From Phlebiopsis flavidoalba (lineage: Eukaryota > Basidiomycota > Agaricomycetes > Polyporales > Phanerochaetaceae): DNA of 64,000 bases. Location: positions 124,001-188,000 of the forward strand of contig JAOCPU010000017.1 in assembly GCA_035772785.1 (NCBI GenBank). The letters are read 5' to 3'. The notes under the pieces are model-generated. The model was not told the origin of the DNA. It worked only from the letters and a program-made list of their open reading frames with translations, and made no database searches. The position numbers were made by a program, and so were the translations under genes. This document shows positions 12,141 to 24,177 of this stretch, piece after piece (the first letter of the stretch is position 1; every line of letters starts with the position of its first letter).

Positions 12141-14600
12141 CCGGGGGAGTGAGGCTCTCAAAGTCGGCTACAGACTAGGGAAAGCCATCGTCAACAACTC
12201 TGGTAGGTTTTGTGTTTGCTCATTCGACAGCTCTAGGTCTGCGGATGTAGTTTTCTCGAGTTGCAAATTTTGTTGTACGCCTTTGCATCGGATTTGATTG
12301 ACGATTTTGCCGGTGGGAAACGGGGCCTCGCAGGTCTCTTTGAAGTCCCTACAAAGACATGTCCATTGTTCTGTCTAGGTTATGTTGAATGATAGCGCAT
12401 CGTGCAAATCAACGGTCCTTTATAGTCTGTAGTGAAATCCAGTGAACCGAGAGATACAGAAGGGTTATACCAATGCACGAGCGATGTGACATACGAAATC
12501 GGCAGGAGATACAAATAAACAAGAGCCGCTATGGTCACGCAACAAACAACGCCGGTAGTGCAAGGGGTGGGGCGGATAACTATGAAGAGTCGAATGCAAC
12601 TGGTGCACAACATCTGCCTCTTACTACCTCATCCTCAGTCTTCCTCCTGAATTGCCTGTCCTAAACGCAGGCCCTGAACGACCCGTAGGCAGCTGTCGTC
12701 CGACCTCCTCGCGTCTCTGGGGCGGATCGAACGAGGTCTCGTTGGGTAACGGTGAGCTACGTCCTTGCTGGAGAGCGTCCTGTCCTCCTGCTGTTTGCGC
12801 CGTCGCCGTTTAGTTGAAGAGCCGCTGGTTGTGTTTTCCGCACCAGGACTCTGCGCTTCGGCACAGTTGGCATTCTGGCTGTAGGGCCCCGCAGCGGTAG
12901 GAGACATCGTGGGAGGGTCTGGCTGACTGAAAGCCGACGAATGCAGACGTTTGGCATTTGACCCAGGCCACCAACGTAAAAAACAAAAAAAAACCAGACC
13001 AAGAAACACCATTCATCATCCTCGTACCTACCCAATGCTGACTCATCGCCCCATGCTGAGCGACTGTCGACTGGTTGAAGACGTCTCGAATACCTCCCGG
13101 CGCGGGGGAGATCGTCTGAGCACCTCAATAGTTTTGAAGCCTTTGGCAGTGCGCGTTTTTGCCAACCCGGTGGGTTTCTCAGAGCGCCCATAGACTCTCT
13201 TCTCAGCTATAACGCACCAATCGAATGTAGTAGGTGCTACCACTTGGGGTTACTAAATGCGGCCCGTCTGACGCTATCTGTGCACACGAACGTTCGTAGG
13301 GACCCCATGTCCCTCGCGCGGCGTGGAGTGTCTCTTCCAGTCGCCTCCTTGAAGTATCTCAGTGGTCGGAGATAGTCGTCCTGTCAACGTTCTCCGACTC
13401 TGACACGTTCATATATACGTCCGGAACCGTGTGCCGCGAGGAGGCCAACGAGTGATTTGACGAGGCCGCAGATTGGAGCGCAGTATGTGACTGCTTATAG
13501 GCGGATGTTACCAGAAGGGATTTGTCGCACCACCCCCGCGTAGTCTACGATCACCTGGACGCTCCGAATTCCTCTTTTGTGGAACGTCGGCAAAGGGGAA
13601 GACGTCCTCCCAACGTACAACGATCCGGCAGAACTTGCGGAAGGAGATTTCCGATGTCGTGTTTGCGGCGTGAAGCTGTGAACAGACGACGGACGGCGAT
13701 TAATACTCGGAATTCGGGGTGTGGCTCCCAACATGACTTTCCTTCTAGGGTCGCTTTGGCTACACGCTGCGTGGAGACAGTACACCTTAGCCATCTGCTC
13801 GCCATATGAAAGAAGATGGCTCAAACGCTCCAATTTGAGCAGACGTCACCGAGGATCGTATTTTGGAATTGACGCTGCTGCGATACCTAGCGCGCGGGAT
13901 GATACTGACACCCCGCATTTTGCGCGGTTTCCAGTCTTTCTACCAAGCATTGACCTTGGCAGATGGCTCTTCCCGCGCTCATGCGGCGCTTGACGGTCCT
14001 AGGCCTCTTCCACGCCCTGCGGCTGGGGCTTGTGCTGGCCCATATGCGATGCTTGAAGGATAGGCTAGGCTTTTGAGGGTTGAGCGGCGGGGGAGGTTCT
14101 TTTTGCGTTTCCCTTTTCGCGCTCTTCCTTGAACCACATCCGAAACGTTCGTGAGGAGGCAGACTGGCGCGATTCCGGTTATTGCTCAACTTGACCGTGT
14201 TTTCGCCTAAGGTTGGGCAAAGCTCCGAGAGGGACTTCGTTACCAATGGTGAGGTTTTTTTTGGCAGGGGTGGGCGGTGGTGTGACTGACGTTGTCGGTT
14301 AGCCAGCACTCAGTTGGTGACATGATGGGAGGGGAGTTGGGGCGTCCAAAAGCTTAACCACCTAAACACTGTGTTGGTGTGCCCATGGCTCGGTCCCTTC
14401 GCTAATAGGCTTTCCAGGAGTCGAGGGCAAAAGATCTGAGAAATCTTGCTCAGAGCTTCACATGAGAAGAACGTGGAATCATACTCCACTCATCTAGACC
14501 GCTTTCTCACTTCTACTAAAAACAATCACTTTCACCTCACCCCCTATCCACCCTCCACTCTGACCGCATACATCCCTTCATCTGCTCCTATAAAATTCCC
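12141..14600. other. No firm gene; weak minus-strand coding signal
   Basis: A minus-strand stretch at 13012-12635 carries a basic cluster (STKRRRRKQQEDRT) followed by an Arg/Ser-rich tail, which could be the start of a nuclear protein. Another at 14309-13887 is Lys/Arg/Pro-rich. Neither can be joined to a recognisable domain. Both strands are open at 13500-13800, which argues against trusting either there. Confidence 0.2.
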
Positions 14601-14609
14601 TCTCGTCCT

Positions 14610-15254
14610 CTACCCCACCCTGGCTCCTTGCCGTTCCTTCACGGCTTCGCGAAGCCAGCTTCCGCACAAGACCTGCGGCACCCTTCCGGAGATGCCAGGG
14701 TAGCACGCGTTGCCATGATTGCTACGTCCACGGGCTGCCCACGAACGTTCTAGCGGCGACCTCTTCGAACCGTCCCTTGTACTTCCTTGAACCGCTTCCC
14801 CGCTGGCAGGCCCGGTCTCGAAGTGATGCGAGCGTGATTCGAGTCCAGCGGAAGTGCTACTAATCGGGTATGAAGGAGTGATGGGGTCGTGGTGGGCGAC
14901 CGTAGTTCGTGAGGTAGTGACACAGGCAACGTAAGGATGGAGCCCGGTACGGCGTGGCAGGTAAATCAGTCTGTACCTCCGGGCGCCGGACTGTCCGGAC
15001 CCTTTATGCAGCACAAGGTTGGTCCAAGTGAACTTAGTCGAGAAACGGGACCTGTCGCTGTGCGGGAACCTAAAGATCTCGGCTCTCTTGGCATCCTTTT
15101 CTCGTCGACCCGTCGCGTAGAACTCTGCCTTCGAGCGCGCCTGCCGGTCTCTCCTCCCTGGGTTGTCGTCGGCCGATTTCGTAGATGCCTCTTGCAGAAC
15201 GCTCCACTTAATCCAGCGTCTTGCCTCTTGTGACGCCATTCCACAACCATCCAA
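14610..15254 (-). CDS. Basic Ser/Arg-rich open frame, hypothetical
   Basis: An uninterrupted minus-strand frame of 214 codons, rich in Arg, Ser and Thr, with no recognised domain. It lies just downstream of the protein kinase on the same strand and could be a low-complexity C-terminal part of that kinase separated by an intron or frameshift, or a chance frame. No homology is claimed. Confidence 0.25.
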   Translation of the reverse strand: MDGCGMASQEARRWIKWSVLQEASTKSADDNPGRRDRQARSKAEFYATGRREKDAKRAEIFRFPHSDRSRFSTKFTWTNLVLHKGSGQSGARRYRLIYLPRRTGLHPYVACVTTSRTTVAHHDPITPSYPISSTSAGLESRSHHFETGPASGEAVQGSTRDGSKRSPLERSWAARGRSNHGNACYPGISGRVPQVLCGSWLREAVKERQGARVG

Positions 15255-15592
15255 GGACCACCCGTTTTGTGCTATCCGACAACGCCACTACCCAGTTAAC
15301 GAGACGGACAGCTGTTGCACCATTTGTCCACACCGATATCAAAAGCACCAAGGGCATCTGAAGAGTGTTTAGCAATTCACGTTCGAGAGACGTGGAGTAA
15401 AAATGAGTGGAGCAGGCGTGTCTGAGCAACAGAAGAAAAGTAACTAACAATGAGAAGGAGGTGTTTGGCGGCGCCTGGCTTGGGTAAGGTTTTTCTAGCC
15501 GTGGGTTGATCCAGGTTCAGACAGTGTCGAGGATGACCGATCGTACGCTTGGTTTCGAGCACGGGTGTACGCTCTCGTCTTGGGAAGGCTGG

Positions 15593-17280
15593 CTATTGTC
15601 CGGGTCTTTGACGAGCTCGTACGTAAGAAGATGTCGTGGTTCGCGAGCAAAGACGGGCGTTTATCTTGGCGTCCTTCATCTGTAGGACACCCTGTTTCGT
15701 CTCGCCCTTCGCGATGGTCTCTGCCTGTTTCTCCAATTGAGACATAGCCGCGTGTTTGAGTGTGCTGTCACTAGCAATCCTGGACAAGATTGCATCATCG
15801 GCATGTAACAACTCTCCTACTACGGCTTCCTCTGGCGTGGGAGGGTAAAAGGTAAAAATTCGGATGATGCCAGCCAGAGTGAAAGGTGGCATCAGAGTGG
15901 GCGTCGGATGAGGTCGACATTGGGCTGTGCGGCCAGGACGGAGGGTGCTGATGCCAGTGTGGGAGAGGTGGGTCGGGATGTTTGAGGGGACCGGAATGGT
16001 GATGGAAGGTAATGAAGGTGATGTTTGTTGCAGAGCGAACCACGGGTGGGCGAGAATTTGTGCAATCGTTAATCGCTTTGAAGGTTCAACTTTGCAAGAA
16101 TACTTTTGATGACACAGAGCGCGTGCCTCTGCAGGACTGATACTAAGTAGCGTGCCGCTGGAAAATATGCTTGTACGTTACCATCAGACAAAACATCTCA
16201 GGGTCTTCCAAACACGCCTAATGATGACTTTCGCTCTCATGACGCTGTCGTCGTCGTCGTCGAAGGGGAGTGTACCGGTCAGGCAGGGTGTACAGGATGA
16301 CGCCGAGGACCAGATGTCCACCTCTGTGATAGAGATATTTAGCGTCAATGGTTGGTGTAAACGAATGCACGCACCTGGGCCGAGATATTTCTGTGACAGG
16401 AGCATCTCAGGTGAAGCGTATCCAGTGGTCCCGCAGAAGGTTTCATAGAAGAATACCCCCGCGGTCGAATTCCCTAGTAAATCCGCCAAAGTCCCCCAGC
16501 TTGATTCGACAATGTTCATCAGGAGTACGTTTCGAGCTTAAGATCACGGTGCACTATCCCTTTCTCGTGAACGTAAGCGACTGCAAGACACAGTTGGCCG
16601 AAAATCAGGCAGCGTCTCGTCTTCGGTTTTAAAACGACCCTTCTCTGCGAGGTACGTCAAAGAGAGCTCTCCTCCCTGAGCATAGCTCCGTGGAACGAAG
16701 GCCATATGTGTGCTGTTCTCCGTAGCAATTGCCCTCGTACTTATTGGGTGACATGGGGATGATGCAGCTGACGGTGATGATGTATCTCCCGGGTAAGCGA
16801 GGCAGACATCGCCTTCGGGATTTGTTTTAGAGCCACACGGGTCCCTGTGAGCCCTCCGGTGTACGCCCATGCGCACTTTACCATAAAATTACGCCTCTCT
16901 AGATCTGGATAATTGCCTCTAAGTAGTTGTAAGTATTTTGCCAGTGAGAAGACATCTCAGAGCTCATCCTCTCCAATGGCCTTTTCCAGCCGTGTAATTA
17001 CCGATTACCTCATTTTCTGGGAGGAGAGCTCCTTGCCGAGTTCATTGTAGGCGCTGGCTAGGTTTGGGCTTTGTGGTTCTGAGAGACGGCGGAGCCTGTT
17101 GGGCGATGACCGAGAGCAGACATGGTGACATTTACGAGAAAGAAAAAGAACGACGCTGGCTGAGAGCCAAGTGGATGGATGTGGTAAGTAGAATATGCAG
17201 ATCGAGCCAGATGGTTGTCGCGCACGAGGGTATGCGAATCGAATATCATCAGTTGATGCTATCCCAGCGCTTTCAAACAA
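15593..17280 (-). CDS. Ser/Thr protein kinase, frame-broken
   Basis: This is a eukaryotic protein kinase, most like CAMK/AMPK-related fungal kinases. Reading the minus strand from the 5' end: NELGKELSSQK and then ITRLEKAIGE (about 17000-16965) mark the start of the N-lobe. SYAQGGELSLTYLAEKGRF (about 16690-16635) is the hinge region. AVAYVHEKGIVHRDLKLE (about 16588-16535) is the catalytic loop with the HRD Asp. FCGTTGYASPEMLL (about 16440-16400) is the activation segment ending in the APE-type motif. VDIWS followed by LTGTLPFDDDDDSVMRAKVI (about 16330-16225) is helix F to G. After the kinase domain the frame 15892-15593 encodes a helical segment (HADDAILSRIASD). The DFG motif is not clear because of a frame disturbance near 16500. 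The precise subfamily cannot be fixed. Confidence 0.85.
16248..16264. repeat. GTC/GAC trinucleotide run coding Asp repeat
   Basis: A short in-frame trinucleotide run encodes the five-Asp stretch after TGTLPF in the kinase. A short acidic stretch at this place occurs in related kinases; this one may be slightly expanded. Confidence 0.6.
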
Positions 17281-18736
17281 TGCATCAATGCACGTTCTTA
17301 TCGCTTTCTTATCCCAGTAACAGTCTTTTTACTACCCCACTTCTTACTTGATTATTGGCCCCTTTGTTAGATCAGGCGCCACACTGGCGTGATGCGCCTC
17401 AAGTCGGCGACTCATTGAGAACCCACTGTTTCCTTACTACTGACCATCACCAATAACCTCGCCGCTCCCTCTGGCGCAAGGCGCCCATCATCTCAAGAGT
17501 CAGGTCTCCTGAGGAATCCATATACTAAGCTGTAACAGCCCGCTGTAACCTTCGATCTCTCCATGATCACGCGTCTCGTCGGGCCCTCGGCAGTTCACAG
17601 CCTATACGTCAGATCCCCCCGACTAAATTGGGCAGCTCAAGTATATTGAATAAAGATCGAGGATGTGCTCAAGCTCCACGCACGAATACAGACGAACACT
17701 GACCCCTGTGCCTAACAGCTGATACTCTGGATGCAGCGTCAACTCGCTCGGACGGGCATCTCGGCAACACATGCCACAACCTCGAGTGTTACCGGGCCAG
17801 AGAGTTCAACTAATTTCTCCATTGTAAAGTCGGCCCCGGAGACCTTTCCGAGGTCAGACGCGGACTCGTACAGACCAAGTCTAATCACCGTGTCCAGTCC
17901 GATGTTCACCGCCCGAGTCCGGGTTTGTCGACGTCGTGAATCATCCTATGAAGATTTCAACATCTCGCATATGAGTGATAGGCTACGAGAACGTAGTCAA
18001 TTTACATGTGCATGATCTTTAAATCTAGTATCCTTTTTTTGAGGAGCCGTATGGGCTCGCGCCCGAACCGACGAAGTTAGGCTCCGCAGGTCCGATTTTT
18101 ATCTAGTATTCTTCTGGTAGACTGCATTACATCAGTTGAGGCCGACCATAAAGGACCCTTGGGCAAATATAGGTATGGCCATTCGTCTTGTACGAGGATA
18201 TAATCGTATGACGTTCGTGTAAATGTTTCGTCAAGAGGTTTATACTATGGCGTTTGGAAAGATGTCTGAGGCCAACGTTGGCAAGAGACCAGTGTCCAGA
18301 ACTCCTCGGAGATTGATGAACCAGAATGAACCTTAAATCTTGACCGGCGCTCGCAAGCTATGCTCCCACGGTGGTTGTGCGTTGCTGTGGCGGCCCATCA
18401 GAAGATCGCTACTACGCCGTCCAAACTGACCACCATGTGCTTCTTCTTGTAGGGATCAGCCTACTCCTCCAAGTTTCGACACCCGGCGGGCGCAGCGGCT
18501 TGCCTGATTGTCTTGTCTCGCCCTTGCACTAGTCCGTAATGACGCAGACAAACCCCTGTCAGCGCCGTTCCTGTGAATTTCCTAAATAACTCACGCGACG
18601 AGCGGCGGACACTAACTTGTCATTAACCGACCCTCAAGAAATTTCGGTCCGGAATCATATGCACCCGGAGGTCGTACTCCTATAATAATAATCGCGAGGT
18701 CCGGATGTCTGATTATTCCTTTCCCCCCTCCTCGAC
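17281..18736. other. Intergenic region, no gene identified
   Basis: This is a long stretch between the kinase start (minus) and the acyl-CoA ligase start (plus), so it probably holds the promoters of both divergent genes. One plus-strand open frame (17731-18015) has no recognisable feature. Pyrimidine-rich sequence directly precedes the ligase ATG (18718-18732). Confidence 0.4.
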
Positions 18737-20955
18737 ATGACGATATACACCTCCCCGTACCCCCCTGTGCCCGTCCCAAACGAGTCTATATACACGAACC
18801 TCGCACAGACGCGGTTCAATGATTATCCACCAGACTCGCCTGCTTTTATTGACGCAGCTTCAGGCAGAGATCATCTCTAGGGGCCAATGGAAAGACCTCA
18901 CCCTCTCTCTCGCATGTGCATGGGGTATCCGCCATGAACTGCCCAAGCTCGGCGGCGTCGCTGTAAAGCGGGGCGACGTGGCCATGATTTTCTCGCCCAA
19001 CAGCATTGCCTGGCCGGTCATGCTCTTTGCCGGCATTGCTGCTGGTCTCCGTATGACCCTAGCCAACAGCATCATTATACCCCGCGCGAGCTCGAACATC
19101 AGTGGACAGACAGCAACGCACAGATCGTCTTCGTTCACCCCTCTCTACTTCCAGTTGTGCTAGAAATGTTTAAGCACTTGGACCTCGACTTGACGTCTGC
19201 GCGGCGAAGGATTATCGTCGTGGACTGGCCGACACCCGAGCTCGGCCTTGGCGACTATCTCCGACTCGAGGACCTGCTTGGGAAAAGGCAAGTTCAGCCA
19301 AGAGGAAAAATTCCCAGGCGATCTGGCAAATGAAACAGCGCTCTTGTGTTATTCGTCTGGCAACCAACGGGAAAGCCGAAGGGTGTTATGGTAGGTCGTG
19401 ACATCGCTCAACCTTCATCTAAATGATAATGAACGCCACAGACACAACACACAGAAACTTGACAGCTCTCATGCCCATGGTTGACGCCGTTTATCCCGGT
19501 AGCGAAGTCATCACATCGGCTCCTGTCATGTTGGGTGCCCTCCCTTTCTATCATATCTTTGGTGCGTATTACCTCCCTTGCGTTCACGCAAACTCTCTTC
19601 TAATCAGAGACACTGCCAGGTGCGATCAAACTTCTCCATTTTCCGCTTACACGAGGCATGCCCTACCGTGATCATGTCGAAATTCGACCCAGTCAACACC
19701 TGCAAATGGATTGAGAAGTATAGGGTCACCCAGATGCTCGTTGTACCTCCGATGTGCCTCGTATTCACTCAACATCCCGGTGCGTCAAATCGTTCGACCA
19801 ACACCCGTGACACGTCTGATTTTAGTCTCATTAGCGGTCTCAAAATACGACATGTCCTCATTGAAGCTGCTCGTGTCTGGGGCCGCGCCATTAGGAGCTC
19901 CGCTGGTCCACGCCTTGACAAAGCGCCTCAAGTCCGTCGGCGCGGATGTTCTCGTCAGCCAGGGTACCCATCTCTGCGTTCCTCATCAGCACTGTGGCTA
20001 ACTTCTGCCACAGGTTACGGCTTGACCGAGACGTCTCCGACATCACACATGCTCCCGGCTCAAGACTCCATCCGCAAGATCGGAAAGATTGGGCCGCTGC
20101 TACCGAATCTGGAGGCGCGTCTTGTTGTTGAGGACGCTGAGGAAGCGCCAGCTGGGCAGCCGGGTGAACTTTGGCTGCGTGGTCCTACGATTATGAAGGT
20201 AAATACTACCCATGCTTTCAGTTGCGGAACACTAGGTCTCATTGTTTACAGGGGATACTTAAATAACGCGGAGGCGACCAAGAATTCAATCACGCCTGAC
20301 GGCTGGTTTAAGACCGGAGACGTGGCCGTTATTGACGAGGATGGGTTCTACTCCATCGTTGACCGAAGGAAGGAATTGATCAAATACAAGGTGTGTCTGC
20401 CTCTCAGCGTGATACACGACCCATGAGTTCTTACTTTTGTCTCAGGGCTTTCAAGGTACTATCTATTAAGCTGTTTACGACGACTTAAAACTTACATTCG
20501 TACAGTACCCCCGGCGGAGCTCGAGAGCGTCCTTGCTACAACATCCCGATATCGTTGACGTTGCTGTCATTGGGTGTCAATTCCGAAGCGGAGGCTACTG
20601 AGCTTCCAAGGTGAGATGTTGAATCCTCGAAGTATCGCCCCAGACTTACCAACCATTATTCATAGAGCATACGTCGTCCACAAGTCGGGTCTACAAGGCC
20701 AAGAAGCCCGAACGTTCGGAGAATCCGTACAAGAGTGGATCAAATCTCGAGTCGCTCGTCATAAATTCTTGAGAGGCGGGGTGGTAGTCATTGACGCTTA
20801 TACCAAAGAGGTGAGCTTCTACCGCTCCGCTAGTGATAGTCTACCTAATATCGCGCGTCTCCTTCAGTGCAGCTGGTAAGATCTTGCGACGCGAGTTGCG
20901 TGAGCGAGCGAAGGTGGAGTTGGCTTCTCAACAGCCTGTTAAAGCAAAACTCTAG
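18737..20955 (+). CDS. 4-coumarate-CoA ligase-like acyl-CoA synthetase, peroxisomal
   Basis: An AMP-forming ligase of the ANL superfamily that activates a carboxylate (fatty, phenylpropanoid or other aryl acid) as acyl-AMP and then acyl-CoA. The ATG at 18737 begins MTIYTSPYPPVPVPNESIY. GDVAMIFSPNSIAWPVMLFA (about 18973-19032) is typical of 4CL-type enzymes. The P-loop signature follows LLCYSSG at about 19343 but is broken by two small indels. SGYGLTE-like GYGLTETSPT (about 20013) is motif A5. GELWLRGP, YLNNAEATKNSITPDGWFKT, GDVAVIDEDGFYSIVDRRKE and LIKYKG (about 20163-20390) cover the A7/A8 hinge. AAGKILRRELRERAK (about 20873-20915) holds the A10 lysine. The protein ends AKL, a peroxisomal targeting signal type 1. 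At least six introns are apparent. The substrate cannot be told from sequence. Confidence 0.9.
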
Positions 20956-21230
20956 AGATTGAAGTACTATATATCATGTATATCCTACAGCAGCATAGTG
21001 TAAACAAGGAACGTCGGATCTATTAGCTATCGAGGTCAATGCCTAAATTACGCGAAACGACGCGACTCATCATCGTGGCGGTGCACGTGGTGTAGACGCC
21101 TGTGCTGTTACCCAAGCAAAAGAGAGCAGGACAGCCTCTCCTGCTCCGCCTTCACTGTCAGGGGGACATTCTGCTCTGCTCTGCCACTTTCTTTTCCCTC
21201 GATACACTTCCACACAAAGCTTGCTCATCA
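20956..21230. other. Intergenic region
   Basis: The 3' flank of the acyl-CoA ligase and 5' flank of the next plus-strand candidate. It is AT-rich at 20960-21000. No gene is seen. Confidence 0.4.
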
Positions 21231-22395
21231 TGGCCTCTTTGCTCGAAAACGCATGGGCCGTCGCAGCTCCTGCCGGGTTTCCACCGGCCCCGTTGCGTAA
21301 CAAGGCCAACAACCGCGGAGGAGCATCCCCATATGTGCGCACAACGTTTGCCCTCTTTCCGATGGGGGGCCCTTCAGTGTCCTTACTGTAAAACCCATTT
21401 TTCGACTTTTCCATGAACCCATTTCACTTCTCCATGCTCAGCCTCCCAATGCGCTGTTGGTAACCCAATGTACGCATGGCTTCACAGTCACCCACTCGCG
21501 ACAACTGCAGAGCCGCAAACACGCTCGCCTTCCAGAGGGCGACGTAGATGGCAACTGGAAGCACGACATGTTCGAGGGGGGAGCGCACAATTCGCTGTCG
21601 GCTCGCGCCTTGGCAACTCACAGGCGGTGCCGCCGAAGATCAACCTGAGTGCGGCGGACAGAGCCCTCCAAGAGGCGCATGGGTGTGAGGGGTTTCGCGA
21701 TTAGTGGGGCGCAAGCGGGCGGGGGGCAACGTAGTCGAACCCTGTTTGCCGGACTTGCGGATGCGGGGGACAACATCGGAGGACGTTTTGCGGTATGCGC
21801 TGTCCTCAATCTATGTCGCGTCCCGCTTCTCACGCGTTGACCCATCAGGCTATCTTCAAGCGATGCGGTTCACTATCATCACGCACCTACAATTGAAGAA
21901 AAACCCCTGTAACTGTTCGCATCACCTACAAAGAGGACAAGGCTGCGCAGGACGCTGTTGCAAAGTTCAAACGGGTCAACCTGCTGACGGACGTACACTG
22001 TCAGTGAAAATCGTAGGCGGCAGCAGCGCAACGCTGGCAGGGCGTCTTTAGTGCGGGGACGGTAGAGGACAGCGTGGATGTCTTGATGGGCGACTCGGGA
22101 ACTTCTGGCGGCTCGTACGTCGATCTTGCAAATCGTTCCGTCCCAAGCTAATACACCCTGCGCTAATAGTAAGCTGCGCTCTGACGAGATTCTCGCCACA
22201 GACTCTCGCGCATCAGTCCTTGTCGCGCCTCCCGGTGCGGATCCTCGAGACTACACACAGCGCCCAAACCGCGGACCGCGGCCGGGGACCAACAAGATGG
22301 GGAACGTGGTCGCGGTCGTGGCGGCAGGCGCGGGGTGGTGCCGCACGAATGGATGGTCGACGCGTAAAAAACGCTACTTCTTACTCACCGTCTAG
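21230..22395 (+). CDS. Possible RRM/RGG RNA-binding protein (ALY/Yra1-like?)
   Basis: The ATG at 21230 opens MASLLENAWAVAAPAG followed by RNKANNRGGASPYVR, a basic Gly/Arg segment like the N-terminal arms of ALY/REF proteins. Around 21920-21985 a frame reads TYKEDKAAQDAVAKF then RVNLLTD, resembling the last beta-alpha unit of an RNA recognition motif. Near 22300-22340 one frame reads GERGRGRGGRRG, an RGG-like tail. Intervening sequence is frame-broken and the RNP1 motif is not visible. If correct, the protein would bind mRNA for packaging or export, which is unrelated to its neighbours. Treat as a suggestion only. Confidence 0.35.
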
Positions 22396-22825
22396 TATCT
22401 TCCTTTCTGTTTGCGACTGATATCCATGCTTTGTCTTTTAACGGTTAACTGCAATAGTCTGTGCTGTGTTTCTTGCTCCAGTCGTAGTGTACACGAGTGT
22501 CCTCTCTTTCTCCCCCCCTCTCTGAATATTGTATCCTCCAGGCCAATCGCTAAAATGCCACTTCTCCTATTCACCACAGCCAGAGACGATGGCCCTGAGC
22601 GCCATAACGCGTGACTCATAAATGGTGACTGTGTGACACAATGTGTAACGTCAGCCGCGTTGAGGCAGCCCGAGCAATCCTGCCAGTGCGCATTCCGCTG
22701 CGGTCGTCTCGTCTGTCTCACCTCATTCTCCTCACTGTTGTTCGTGACGCCACAAAACGTGTGCCTCGCGCGGACATAGAACGGTTATATACCGCTAGAC
22801 TTACGACCGTATCGAAACATTTACG

Positions 22826-23571
22826 ATGACGGGTGCAGGTGCGCGCACAGTGACATCCACGTTATCCACATTGACTGACCATTTTGCTTGCTCGTGTTCT
22901 CGTACCAACAGGATGGCTCTTCCTATTCGCAGTGCTTATGGCCGCGGGTCTCCTATTCACGATGGGTTTTTCTTCGTACGTGACTTGGCATATGCTCGCT
23001 CCAGGTGTTGCTCTAACGTCTCTATATATACTCCCTTCGTATGCATGCGCAGATTATAATGTTCTCAGACCTGGAATGCGACTACATAAACCCAATTGAC
23101 CTGTGTAACAAACTGAACCAAGTGAGTAACATCGCGTCATATGTCAACTCTCTGCGCTTAACAGCATGTAACAGTTTGTATTGCCCCGAACATATCGCAC
23201 ATGCATTCCTCACATTGCTGTTCCTCCTTTCGGGGCAATGGACAGCATTTTTTGCTCAACGCCCCACTATTAGCATTTAACATCAACAAGTGCGTGTCGT
23301 CCATGCCCCAGTCCTTCTTAACCGCGCTTCAGATGCTGATTAGCCACAATGTAGGATACGTCTGAGCAACCACATGTATGACGCGACGGAAATATTCCGT
23401 ACACTACCAAATCATAAGAAGGAGAGCTTCATCAAGCTTGGGTTCTATCTGCTCAGCTTCTTCTACTATCTCTACCGGTGCGTGGTTTCGTCATTGACCC
23501 GAGGTAGTGCAGTGCTCATTGTATATATTTGTACCAGCATGATCCTGGCCCTTATTGCCGAGGGCGAATAG
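22826..23571 (+). CDS. Cornichon/ERV14 cargo receptor, copy A
   Basis: Cornichon proteins are small three- or four-helix membrane proteins that recruit secretory cargo into COPII vesicles at ER exit sites. The ATG at 22826 joins across a 70-base intron to give MTGAGWLFLFAVLMAAGLLF, a clean splice. After a second intron, IIMFSDLECDYINPIDLCNK (about 23053-23112) is the cornichon cargo-binding signature. Then FVLPE and AHAFLTLLFLLSGQWTAF (about 23175-23255), NHMYDATEIFRTLP (about 23371-23412), KLGFYLLSFFYYLYR (about 23436-23480) and, after a last intron, MILALIAEGE ending at 23571. A one- or two-base shift occurs after FVLP and again near 23255. Intron positions match copy B exactly, about 600 bases downstream, so this is a DNA-level tandem duplication rather than a retrocopy. 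Confidence 0.9.
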
Positions 23572-24177
23572 ATCCACACCTGCAGATGGCCCTTGAGCGT
23601 GCCGTGGGCCGAGGTACCTTCGAGAGAGGAGAATGGAGAAACGTGCCGCGATTTTGGGTGGTGGATGTGTCCGAGATGTGGATGGACTCTCATGATCTAT
23701 GGGAATATCTCAGTCAATTGTGTCGATGTTTGCTCCTCACGAACCTTGCACACGTCAATAATGCAATACCCCATGTCTGAATTTCTTCTTTGGCTAGCCT
23801 TGTCGGCTTATTGTATGAAGTCCGAGCCAGTCCGCTGGTTATATAGCCTCACCGGCCTCACTTTCAACTTGTTTCATAAGGAACGCGCTATGAACTCCTT
23901 TCCGAACGGAAACCTTCACTGGTATTTTTATTCTGACATTGACAGGTATGTTTCTGGCCTGAAGACGTCGGCAAATCACGCGCGGCCGCCATGGGCGTTA
24001 CGCGACCCTCGCTTTCCAGCGTTCCACCACCGTGACGAAGGCAAGTGACCCCACGCCAGGGCTTGTCCGCTCCATCCACCATCTCTCCTCCCCTTCTTGC
24101 TTTTGCTTTCTTTGCTTTCCGCGCTTTCTCTGTTGTATCTTTCCCTCTCAGGTCCCCGCTGCTTTGACTTGCAAAAA
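23572..24177. other. Spacer between the cornichon copies
   Basis: It contains a 151-codon plus-strand open frame (23593-24048) with a hydrophobic middle and no recognisable family. It could be chance, or a residue of the duplication. A pyrimidine-rich stretch (24080-24150) just before copy B looks like its promoter or 5' UTR. Confidence 0.4.

Noticed and set aside
13495..13833. Opposed open frames on both strands
   Set aside because: Both strands are open over the same bases and neither carries a motif or fits splicing with a neighbour.
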